DNA of 64,000 bases from Carboxylicivirga mesophila (GTDB taxonomy: Bacteria; Bacteroidota; Bacteroidia; Bacteroidales; Marinilabiliaceae). Under the pieces are notes generated by a model. The model was not told the DNA's origin. It made no database searches and was given only the letters and a program-made list of their open reading frames with translations. The DNA lies in assembly GCF_018271975.1 (NCBI RefSeq), contig NZ_JAGUCN010000006.1, positions 124,001-188,000 on the forward strand, in the 5' to 3' direction. Shown piece by piece: positions 44,885 through 51,323 of the stretch (positions are counted from its first letter, which is position 1; every line of letters starts with the position of its first letter). Both the position numbers and the translations under genes were made by a program.

Positions 44885-45818
44885 GAAAACCATCATATTT
44901 ATAATACTCGGTGCTATTGCTTTGTTTTTCTTTTCGCAAGGAGCATACATAGTTAATGAAACCGAGCAGGTAGTAGTTACGCAGTTTGGTAAACCGGTGG
45001 GTGATGCCATTACCACGCCCGGAATGAAGTTTAAGGTACCCTTTATACAAACAACACATTTCTTTGATAAGCGTTACCTGGAGTGGGATGGCGACCCTAA
45101 TCAGGTGCCTACCAAAGACAAGAAGTTTATATTTGTAGATACTTATGCACGCTGGCAGATAACCGATCCATTGCAGTTTTATAAGCGTATGACTAATGAG
45201 CGTAGTGCCTACTCGCGCCTTGATGATATACTGGATGGCGAAACACGTAATTTCATAGCCAAGCATAATATTGAAGAGGCAGTTCGCTCAAGTAATCGTA
45301 CGCCTGTTTCATCAGGTGTTGTTGGCGAAATGATTGGTGATAGCTTAATGACTATTTCTATTGGTCGTGATAAGATCCAGGAGATGATTCAAAAGGCCTC
45401 TAACGAACAAGCCAAGGAGTTGGGTATTGCTATACTGGATTTCCGCATTAAACGTATCAACTATGTGGAAGAGGTACAAACACAAGTGTATGAGCGCATG
45501 AAAAGTGAGCGCTACCGTATTGCCGATAAATTTAAGTCTGAAGGGCAGGGAGAAGCATCTCGCATTAATGGAGAAAAAGACAGGGAGCTGAAAACCATTG
45601 TTTCCGAAGCTTATAAAACAGCAGAGGAAATTAAAGGTAAGGCGGATGCTCAGGCTGCTGCCATTTATTCAGCCGCTTACGATAAGTCAGCTCAATCGCG
45701 CCAGTTGTATAGCTTCATTAAGTCGATGGAAGCTTACGAAAAGACCTTTGATAATCAAACGCACATTATACTTTCAACAGATAGTGAATTTTATAAATAT
45801 CTGCGAGAAATGAAATAG
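44874..45818 (+). CDS. hflC: HflC-like SPFH membrane protease modulator
   Basis: A 314-residue partner of HflK from ATG 44874; the open frame extends 20 codons upstream inside hflK, but those residues are not family-like. One membrane helix (about residues 6-24), then QGAYIVNETEQVVVTQFGKP, DPLQFYKRMTNERSAYSRLDD and the ADKFKSEGQGEASRINGE coiled coil. HflKC are membrane-bound and act on the FtsH protease. It ends at a strong terminator shared with the convergent nhaC-like gene. Confidence 0.92.
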   Translation: MDNKKTIIFIILGAIALFFFSQGAYIVNETEQVVVTQFGKPVGDAITTPGMKFKVPFIQTTHFFDKRYLEWDGDPNQVPTKDKKFIFVDTYARWQITDPLQFYKRMTNERSAYSRLDDILDGETRNFIAKHNIEEAVRSSNRTPVSSGVVGEMIGDSLMTISIGRDKIQEMIQKASNEQAKELGIAILDFRIKRINYVEEVQTQVYERMKSERYRIADKFKSEGQGEASRINGEKDRELKTIVSEAYKTAEEIKGKADAQAAAIYSAAYDKSAQSRQLYSFIKSMEAYEKTFDNQTHIILSTDSEFYKYLREMK

Positions 45819-45843
45819 CGTTAAGTAATTAATGACTGATAGA

Positions 45844-45880
45844 AGCCTGCCTTGATTAATCTCTGGCAGGCTTTTTTATT
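45844..45880. terminator. Terminator after hflC
   Basis: AAGCCTGCC (45844-45852) pairs with GGCAGGCTT (45865-45873), then a T-run. It overlaps the last codons of the convergent antiporter gene. Confidence 0.85.
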
Positions 45881-47139
45881 AAGATAGATAGAAGTACCGT
45901 TGCGCCCATCAGGTAGGGGTAGAACAAATAGCCCATAATATCGAAAGGACTTAGTGCGCCTGCTGCAAGGCCGACAGCTGCCAATATTTGGGCGCCATAG
46001 GGTAAACTTCCCTGCACAAAGCATGATGCTGTATCCATCAGGCTCGCTGAGCGTTTACCTTTAATCTTGAATTTATCAGCAATTTTTTTAACCAGTGGGC
46101 CAGCCATTAAAATGGCAATTGTGTTATTGGCTGTGAAAATATTCACCACCCCTGTAAGCAGTGTGATGCTAAACTCGGCACCTTTTGTACTCTTGGTACG
46201 TTTGCCAATGTGACTGATAATATAGTCGATACCTCCATTGGTTCGTACAACTTCAACAATGCCGCCAACCAGCAAAGATACCAATACAATTTCGGCCATA
46301 CCCAGCATGCCATCACTGGCCGAAGAAAAGAAAGACCATGCGTCGTAATCACCAATGGCCATGCCAATACCTCCTGCTAGCAGAATACCAATGGCCAGTA
46401 CCAAAAACACATTCATTCCCATAATGGCAGCTACAAGGACAGCTAAATAGGGCGTCACTTTTAAATAATCTATCCATGTGATAGTGGCGGTGTGTTGAGC
46501 GTCAGAAGAAGGTATTAAAATATAAGCCGTTATGGATATTAGGGCTGCCGGCAATACCAGTTTGATATTGGCCTTAAACTTGTCTTTCATACTACAGTTC
46601 TGTGTTCGCGCAGCTGCTATGGTAGTGTCTGATATCATTGACAGGTTATCGCCAAACATAGCACCGCCTATGGCTGCTCCAACGGCTATGGCAGCGTTTA
46701 CTTCAATAGCTTCAGCCAAACCAATAGCTACAGGAGTGAGTGCAACTACAGTGCCAACAGAAGTACCAACAGCTAATGAAATAAAACAGCCGATTATAAA
46801 CAGGCCAGCCAGCAGAATTTCTTGAGGTAAGAAGTGTAGCCCTATGTCCACCGTTGCATCTACTGCGCCAATTTCTTTAGCCACATTGGCAAAAGCACCG
46901 GCCAGAATAAAGATACCGCACATCATCATTATACCTGATTGACCCATTCCCTTGGTAAATACATCAATTTTTTGAACTGTTTTTTGCCCGGGAGCCATTA
47001 CAATAGCGATGACGGAAGCTATTATAAATGGAATTAGTATAGGTAGCTTATAAAAATCGCCACTAATCCAACCTGGTATGAGGTAAACAAATAAAAAGGC
47101 GATGATGGGCAATAGTGCCAATGATTGCTTGGTTTTCAT
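45856..47139 (-). CDS. nhaC: NhaC-type Na+/H+ antiporter
   Basis: A 427-residue polytopic inner membrane protein from ATG 47139, about 11-12 hydrophobic segments. The family features GTSVGTVVALTPVAIGLAE, AIGGAMFGDNLSMISDTTIA and FTANNTIAILMAGPLVKK are all present. It expels Na+ in exchange for H+. NhaC members can also carry other substrates, for example malate/lactate exchange. It is a second antiporter in the window beside the CPA-type one at 2310, consistent with a saline habitat. The frame extends 15 codons further upstream, but the promoter box and signal fit favour ATG 47139. Confidence 0.88.
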   Translation of the reverse strand: MKTKQSLALLPIIAFLFVYLIPGWISGDFYKLPILIPFIIASVIAIVMAPGQKTVQKIDVFTKGMGQSGIMMMCGIFILAGAFANVAKEIGAVDATVDIGLHFLPQEILLAGLFIIGCFISLAVGTSVGTVVALTPVAIGLAEAIEVNAAIAVGAAIGGAMFGDNLSMISDTTIAAARTQNCSMKDKFKANIKLVLPAALISITAYILIPSSDAQHTATITWIDYLKVTPYLAVLVAAIMGMNVFLVLAIGILLAGGIGMAIGDYDAWSFFSSASDGMLGMAEIVLVSLLVGGIVEVVRTNGGIDYIISHIGKRTKSTKGAEFSITLLTGVVNIFTANNTIAILMAGPLVKKIADKFKIKGKRSASLMDTASCFVQGSLPYGAQILAAVGLAAGALSPFDIMGYLFYPYLMGATVLLSILIKKPARD

Positions 47140-47163
47140 GTATATGGTTTTTGTTTTGCGGTG

Positions 47164-47171
47164 CAAAACTA
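47164..47171 (-). promoter_or_regulatory. -7 box for nhaC
   Basis: Minus strand TAGTTTTG (TAnnTTTG), about 25 bases before the ATG at 47139. Confidence 0.45.
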
Positions 47172-47264
47172 TAAAAATGCCCAATAACCATTGTTGTCAA
47201 TTATAAAACTTATTGGTCTGTTAACATGTTTTAAGTGGCATATAGCTAACAACATATAAAAAAT

Positions 47265-47819
47265 ATGCCAGAAATAAATCCTGATAATTGGGTGGAAGAC
47301 CATGGCGACTATCTGTATAACTACGCTTTGGTGCGCGTTGGCAGACCGGAAGTAGCAGAAGATTTGGTGCAGGAAACGTTTTTAGCCGGTATAAAGGCGC
47401 TTGCATCATTTGAGCATAAGAGCAGCGTGCAAACATGGTTGGTAGCCATCTTAAAAAGAAAGATAATTGACTACTATCGCAAAAAATCAACCGTCCGTGA
47501 GGAGGTACATGTTGAAGAGCGGTTTGGACCGTATGGAAATATGCAGGATCATTGGGTTGAAAAACATGCACCTGCCCAGTGGCAATTGAATAGTGATGAA
47601 CTGCTCGAAAATGATGAGTTAAAAAAGATACTACAGGCATGTATCAGGCATTTGCCCGGAAAATGGGCATCCTGCTTTATACTGCGTGTCATGGAAGAAC
47701 TAAAAGGTGACGTGGTTTGTAAAGAATTAAATATCTCACCGTCTAATATGTGGGTGATGTTGCACCGCGCAAGACTTCAGCTGCGCGATTGTCTCGAAAA
47801 AGGTTGGTTTAATCAGTAA
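47265..47819 (+). CDS. ECF sigma factor of the MNIO RiPP operon
   Basis: A 184-residue sigma-70 family protein of ECF type. Region 2 is at about residues 15-75 (EVAEDLVQETFLAGIKALASF, SVQTWLVAILKRKIIDYYR) and region 4 at about 120-180 (RHLPGKWASCFILRVME, then CKELNISPSNMWVMLHRARLQL). It is the first gene of a plus-strand run that includes a zf-HC2-like protein (9 bases on), the EGKCG precursor, MNIO maturase, DUF2063 partner and DoxX. It probably activates the precursor operon in response to metal or envelope stress, an arrangement analogous to the sigma-F/NrsF control of related peptide clusters in Caulobacter. Confidence 0.88.
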   Translation: MPEINPDNWVEDHGDYLYNYALVRVGRPEVAEDLVQETFLAGIKALASFEHKSSVQTWLVAILKRKIIDYYRKKSTVREEVHVEERFGPYGNMQDHWVEKHAPAQWQLNSDELLENDELKKILQACIRHLPGKWASCFILRVMEELKGDVVCKELNISPSNMWVMLHRARLQLRDCLEKGWFNQ

Positions 47820-47828
47820 GACGATGGT

Positions 47829-48107
47829 ATGGAAACACAAGGAAAAATGATGATTACCTGTAAGGAAGCCACCTTTCTGATTTCGAAAGAGCAACAAGAT
47901 AAGTTAAGATTTAGTGAACGACTTCAACTGAGGCTGCATTTACTGATGTGTAAATATTGTCGGCGATTCTCAGAGCAGGTTAAGTTTATGACCAGGGCTA
48001 TTGGGCGAATGAAAAAACGTATAGAGCAGCAAGGGGTAGAGGTTAAGTTAACCGCTGAACAAAAGCAACGAATGAAGCAGCGTTTGACCGATCTGAAAAA
48101 TAATTGA
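47829..48107 (+). CDS. Small zf-HC2-like anti-sigma candidate
   Basis: A 92-residue soluble protein. The N-terminal part CKEATFLISKEQ, a helix, then HLLMCKYCRRF is the HxxxCxxC pattern of zinc anti-sigma (zf-HC2) domains, with the first Cys at residue 11 and the pair near residues 37-40. No membrane helix follows, unlike most members; the rest is a basic helix ending KQRLTDLKNN. It begins 9 bases after the sigma gene, so it probably holds that sigma inactive. Being soluble, it might sense a cytoplasmic metal or redox signal through its Cys/His site. That sensing role is inferred. Confidence 0.7.
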   Translation: METQGKMMITCKEATFLISKEQQDKLRFSERLQLRLHLLMCKYCRRFSEQVKFMTRAIGRMKKRIEQQGVEVKLTAEQKQRMKQRLTDLKNN

Positions 48108-48114
48108 GGCTATT

Positions 48115-48143
48115 TGTAAGGATGTAATTGGTAGTGCGTCTAA
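48115..48143 (+). promoter_or_regulatory. Possible ECF-type promoter of the RiPP precursor
   Basis: TGTAAGG (48115-48121), 15 bases, CGTCTAA (48137-48143), similar in form to -35 TGTAAC/-10 CGTC promoters used by some ECF sigma factors. It is upstream of the precursor gene. A looser relative (TGTTAACATGTTTTAAG then CTAAC) lies upstream of the sigma gene near 47219-47255. Tentative. Confidence 0.35.
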
Positions 48144-48194
48144 CTTGACAAACAATAAAAGAAATGTATATCTTTTACTATTAATTATATCATT

Positions 48195-48653
48195 ATGAAA
48201 ACGAAGAAAAACAATTCGAATGGTTTGCTTAAAACCGTAATTATTGGTGGAATGATTGCCGGCGCTTCAAGCTTAAGTGCTAATGCCGAAAACTTGTTGA
48301 ATTACGGTGATTTAGGCTCAGGTGCCGAGTTAAGAACGAACTTACAGGAGCAATACGGTTCACCGGTGCACACAGCTAATTTGCCAGATACCTATAAATC
48401 GGGTGAAGCTAAATGCGGTGAAGGAAAATGTGGCGAAGGCAAGTGTGGTGAAGAGAAGAAAGCTGAAGGTAGCAAAGAAGCCAAAAAAGCTGAGACCAAA
48501 AAAGCTGAGACCAAAACGACTGAGGCAAAGTGTGGAGAAGGTAAGTGTGGAGAAAAGAAAGGTGAAAAAGCCAAAACAACCACTAAAGAGGCTAAAAAGT
48601 CAGAAACAAAAACAACAGAAGGAAAGTGTGGTGAGGGGAAATGTGGAAGTTAA
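48195..48653 (+). CDS. HvfA-like precursor of an MNIO-modified metallophore, seven E(G/A)KCG motifs
   Basis: A 152-residue exported protein: signal peptide (residues 1-31, ending SLSANA), a spacer (32-70), then three Cys clusters. Cysteines 74, 79, 84 / 113, 118 / 145, 150 each sit in EAKCG or EGKCG, seven motifs in all, with no Cys elsewhere. Lys/Glu/Thr-rich linkers repeat between them. In Haemophilus HvfA six such EGKCG cysteines are converted by HvfB/HvfC into oxazolone/thioamide pairs that bind Cu(I). The next genes here are the MNIO enzyme, its partner and DoxX, matching that operon. The seven motif copies use different codons, so they are kept by selection rather than recent DNA duplication. 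Alternative: a metallothionein-like Cys protein, less likely given the neighbours. Confidence 0.85.
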   Translation: MKTKKNNSNGLLKTVIIGGMIAGASSLSANAENLLNYGDLGSGAELRTNLQEQYGSPVHTANLPDTYKSGEAKCGEGKCGEGKCGEEKKAEGSKEAKKAETKKAETKTTEAKCGEGKCGEKKGEKAKTTTKEAKKSETKTTEGKCGEGKCGS

Positions 48654-48665
48654 TGCGAAAATGAT

Positions 48666-48699
48666 GCTGAGTAGGCTTGGAACAGAAAGCTTACTCAGC
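48666..48699 (+). promoter_or_regulatory. Intergenic hairpin between precursor and maturase genes
   Basis: GCTGAGTAGGCTT (48666-48678) pairs with AAGCTTACTCAGC (48687-48699), 13 pairs including one G-U, 8-base loop. It is followed by a weak TTGGTTATT rather than a full T-run, so it may act as a partial terminator or mRNA-end stabiliser giving more precursor than enzyme. Confidence 0.65.
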
Positions 48700-48724
48700 T
48701 TGGTTATTAATCTGAAGAGTAACA

Positions 48725-49564
48725 ATGAAACATCAAGTAGGAATAGGTTTCAGGCGCGATTTTGCTGATGAATTCATCGATAATGAAGCTTTTAAGCCTG
48801 ATTTTATAGAGTTGGCTCCCGAGAACTGGATAGGAATGGGTGGCTACTGGAAGAAAAAACTTGATGCTGTGGCTGGGCGCTTTCCTGTAACTTGTCATGG
48901 TTTGTCATTGTCTATTGGTAGTCCGGATGACCTTGATTGGACATTCCTGAAGCAACTTAAGGATTTCCTTAAGTGCTACAAGGTTGATATATACTCGGAG
49001 CACCTTTCTTTTGCCAAAGCCGATAATGCCCATTTGTACGACTTATTACCGATTCCTTTCAGAGACGATGCTATCAAGCACATTGTAAAGCGTATTAAGA
49101 TGGTGCAGGATTACCTGGAACGACCACTGGTGTTGGAGAATGTATCATACTATACTTCATTGGCGGCGCAAATGACTGAACTGGAATTTGTAAATCGTAT
49201 CGTGGAAGAATCAGGTTGTCAGCTGCTGCTGGATGTAAATAATGTTTATGTCAATGCCTTCAATCATGGCTACAGCGCAGAGGAATTTATTGCCCAATTA
49301 CCCCTTGATAAGGTGGCTTACATGCATATGGCTGGCCATGATAAGGTGAGTGATGATTTGATTATTGACACACATGGTCAGGCGATTATAGATCCGGTGT
49401 ATGCGCTTTTTGAATATACCGTAAAACTACTTAATAAGCCGCTGCCAGTGCTGTTGGAGCGTGATTTTAATATTCCTGAAACTCATGAATTAATAAGTGA
49501 GATTGAGCGGTTGAAGGCTATTGTGAAAAAGCATTGGGAGGAGGAACATGTTGTTGAAAGATGA
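48725..49564 (+). CDS. MNIO-family (DUF692) RiPP maturase, HvfB-like
   Basis: A 279-residue TIM-barrel protein of the DUF692 family, multinuclear non-heme iron oxidases that modify cysteines of peptides. Likely iron ligands are all present: H58 (CHG), H93 (SEHLSF), E138 (LENVSYY), D170 and nearby Asn (DVNNVYVNAFNHG), H201 and H205 (HMAGH), D216/H218 (DTHG) and E245 (LLERDFN). It should oxidise EGKCG cysteines of the upstream precursor to oxazolone/thioamide, as HvfB does with its partner. The partner gene overlaps its 3' end by 17 bases, as expected for a heterodimer. Metal ligands follow from family knowledge. Confidence 0.9.
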   Translation: MKHQVGIGFRRDFADEFIDNEAFKPDFIELAPENWIGMGGYWKKKLDAVAGRFPVTCHGLSLSIGSPDDLDWTFLKQLKDFLKCYKVDIYSEHLSFAKADNAHLYDLLPIPFRDDAIKHIVKRIKMVQDYLERPLVLENVSYYTSLAAQMTELEFVNRIVEESGCQLLLDVNNVYVNAFNHGYSAEEFIAQLPLDKVAYMHMAGHDKVSDDLIIDTHGQAIIDPVYALFEYTVKLLNKPLPVLLERDFNIPETHELISEIERLKAIVKKHWEEEHVVER

Positions 49565-50294
49565 TACCCGGAAAATACAGGAGCAGTTAGGTGCTGCTTG
49601 TCGAATCGGGAGTGATGCCCAATTAGAACTTAGTCGGCCTGAGGCTTTGGCGCACTATCAGCGCCTAATTCGGAATATCTTCAATAATACACTCGAAACG
49701 GCCTTCCCGATTACCAAAGAATGGCTAGTACCAACCGATTGGCAGTACCTGGTGAGCGAGTTTATGGAGAAACATGCTACGCAAACGCCTGCGGTATGGC
49801 AGATGCCCCGTGAGTTTGCTGGATTTGTGACAGCAAATGTCTATGCTAAAACACTCAATAAACCCGCCCTCAATGATTTATTGTGGCTTGAGTGGTACGA
49901 GATTGAGGTACATACCATGCCTGATGTGGAGGAGCCTGCTAGCATGAAAACTGTTTATCAGCTTAATGATTCTCTAATAATGAATCCTTATCATCGGATA
50001 ATCAACCTGACATATCCGGTGCATAAAATGCATGCTGATAAAGCTGCTGCTAAGCCTGGTGATTATTATATCTTGATTTATAGGATGATGGATTCAGGAA
50101 GTGTACATTTTTTAGAGATATCTCCTGTCCATGTATTTATCTTGCAAAATATCATACAAGGTTCGCAAAGCCTTCCTGAAATTATGCCGATCGTTCTTTC
50201 GCAATTTAATTTTGATAATAAAGAAGCTATTCAAAAATATCTTGCACTTTTTTGCTCGGATTTAGTTGACAAAAAAATATTAATTATAACTTAG
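49548..50294 (+). CDS. DUF2063 maturase partner, HvfC-like
   Basis: A 248-residue protein with an N-terminal helical DUF2063 domain (about residues 10-90: ALAHYQRLIRNIFNNTLETAFP) and a C-terminal domain (about 100-248, YILIYRMMDSGSVHFLEISP). In related systems this partner recognises the precursor leader and delivers it to the MNIO enzyme. It begins inside the last codons of the maturase gene, 17 bases of overlap, so translation is coupled. Just before the ATG is GGAGGAGG, an unusually good Shine-Dalgarno for this phylum. Proteins of this type are named HvfC or BufC. Confidence 0.85.
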   Translation: MLLKDDTRKIQEQLGAACRIGSDAQLELSRPEALAHYQRLIRNIFNNTLETAFPITKEWLVPTDWQYLVSEFMEKHATQTPAVWQMPREFAGFVTANVYAKTLNKPALNDLLWLEWYEIEVHTMPDVEEPASMKTVYQLNDSLIMNPYHRIINLTYPVHKMHADKAAAKPGDYYILIYRMMDSGSVHFLEISPVHVFILQNIIQGSQSLPEIMPIVLSQFNFDNKEAIQKYLALFCSDLVDKKILIIT

Positions 50295-50353
50295 GCAGTG
50301 ATTTAATCGCCAAACTCACCCTCCTTTATCGTTTATTAACTAAATCCAATTAA

Positions 50354-50791
50354 ATGAAAGATGTAATTAAATTTATTAACAATGCAGCTGAACGAACGGG
50401 TGACTGGGCTTTACTGGCTATGCGTCTGACACTTGCTTTTGGTTTGTTTGAGCCGGCTGTTAAAAAGTTTGAAAACATACGGGGTACAGCTGAGTGGTTT
50501 TCCTCGCTGCATTTCCCGCTGCCTACAGTTAGTGTATTGCTGGCAGCAACTGTTGAGTTTGCTGGTTTTTTTCTGTTAATGTTAGGATTATTAACGCGAT
50601 ACATTACAATACCTTTAATGTTTGTGATGCTCATGGCTATTCTGATGGTGCATTTGGGTAACGGTTTCTCTTCGGCTGATAATGGTATTGAAATTCCGTT
50701 TTATTACCTGGTAATGTTGTTCCTGATATTTAGTAAAGGGCCTGGGCGCTTTAGTATTGATGAAGCAGTAGTAAACAAAATCGCAAAATAA
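50354..50791 (+). CDS. DoxX-family membrane protein of the RiPP operon
   Basis: A 145-residue protein with four membrane segments and the DoxX/TQO small-subunit-like pattern (LLAMRLTLAFGLFEPAVKKF at the start, VEFAGFFLLMLGLLTR in the middle). DoxX-type proteins accompany HvfABC and bufferin clusters and are thought to help maturation or copper handling at the membrane; their exact role is unsettled. It lies 59 bases after the DUF2063 gene and ends at a strong bidirectional terminator that also serves the convergent tRNAs. Confidence 0.85.
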   Translation: MKDVIKFINNAAERTGDWALLAMRLTLAFGLFEPAVKKFENIRGTAEWFSSLHFPLPTVSVLLAATVEFAGFFLLMLGLLTRYITIPLMFVMLMAILMVHLGNGFSSADNGIEIPFYYLVMLFLIFSKGPGRFSIDEAVVNKIAK

Positions 50792-50829
50792 AAAAAGAGG
50801 GTAGTCATTAATGATTACCCTCTTTTTTT
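50791..50829. terminator. Bidirectional terminator between RiPP operon and tRNAs
   Basis: A 17-base arm (50791-50807) pairs with 50812-50828 around a TTAA loop, with one G-U and T7. It abuts the tRNA-Thr 3' end and overlaps the last codon of the DoxX gene, so both directions can stop here. Confidence 0.9.
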
Positions 50830-50830
50830 G

Positions 50831-50902
50831 AGCCAATGACGAGAATTGAACTCGTGACCTCTTCCTTACCAAGGAAGCGCTCTACCCCTGAGCTACATCG
50901 GC
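50831..50902 (-). tRNA. tRNA-Thr (GGT anticodon)
   Basis: Cloverleaf on the minus strand: acceptor GCCGATG with CATTGGC (one G-U), D-stem GCTC/GAGC, anticodon stem CTTCC/GGAAG with loop TTGGTAA (anticodon GGT), T-stem ACGAG/CTCGT with TTCAATT loop. No CCA is encoded. Confidence 0.95.
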
Positions 50903-50960
50903 AAACTAAAATTGAACCGACCGCAGAATCACATCCAATTTTAATTACTATTAAACCCTG

Positions 50961-51033
<73 letters not shown>

Positions 51034-51078
51034 GTTGCCTGTTCGTTTAACAGGTGGCTGTTTTTCTCAACAGCGCTG

Positions 51079-51109
51079 CAAAAGTAAAACTTTTTCTAAA
51101 GTTCACAAA
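51079..51109 (-). promoter_or_regulatory. Full Bacteroidota promoter of the tRNA operon
   Basis: On the minus strand TTTG (51109-51106), 19 bases, then TACTTTTG (51086-51079), fitting TTTG-N19-TAnnTTTG exactly, about 46 bases before tRNA-Gly. Confidence 0.8.
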
Positions 51110-51293
51110 TCTCAAAAGGCATTTTTTTTACACTTGACTGCACTTTTCTTCAGTTGCGATATTGCCCACCCATCAAGGGGTGTGTCGGTTTATGATGTTA
51201 TTTGCCGAAATATCAGCTAAAAGAGTAAATGAAGGAACATTTAGTTACCCTTTCAGAACAAATGAACGAAGCACCTAAGAAAGCACCATTGTA

Positions 51294-51301
51294 ATTTTGC
51301 A
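51294..51301 (+). promoter_or_regulatory. -7 box for the GH20 gene
   Basis: TAATTTTG fits TAnnTTTG. It overlaps a TTG that would start a longer frame, so ATG 51324 is preferred. Confidence 0.5.
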
Positions 51302-51323
51302 GCATAACTTATTTCAGATAATA

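Noticed and set aside
47221-47640. 139-codon minus-strand open frame antisense to the ECF sigma gene
   Set aside because: It lies fully opposite a sigma factor with clear regions 2 and 4, has no recognisable domain and is a shadow frame.
48406-48650. DNA-level VNTR or metallothionein gene
   Set aside because: The EGKCG copies differ in codon use, so there is no recent DNA expansion, and the adjacent MNIO, DUF2063 and DoxX genes fit a modified precursor better than a metallothionein.
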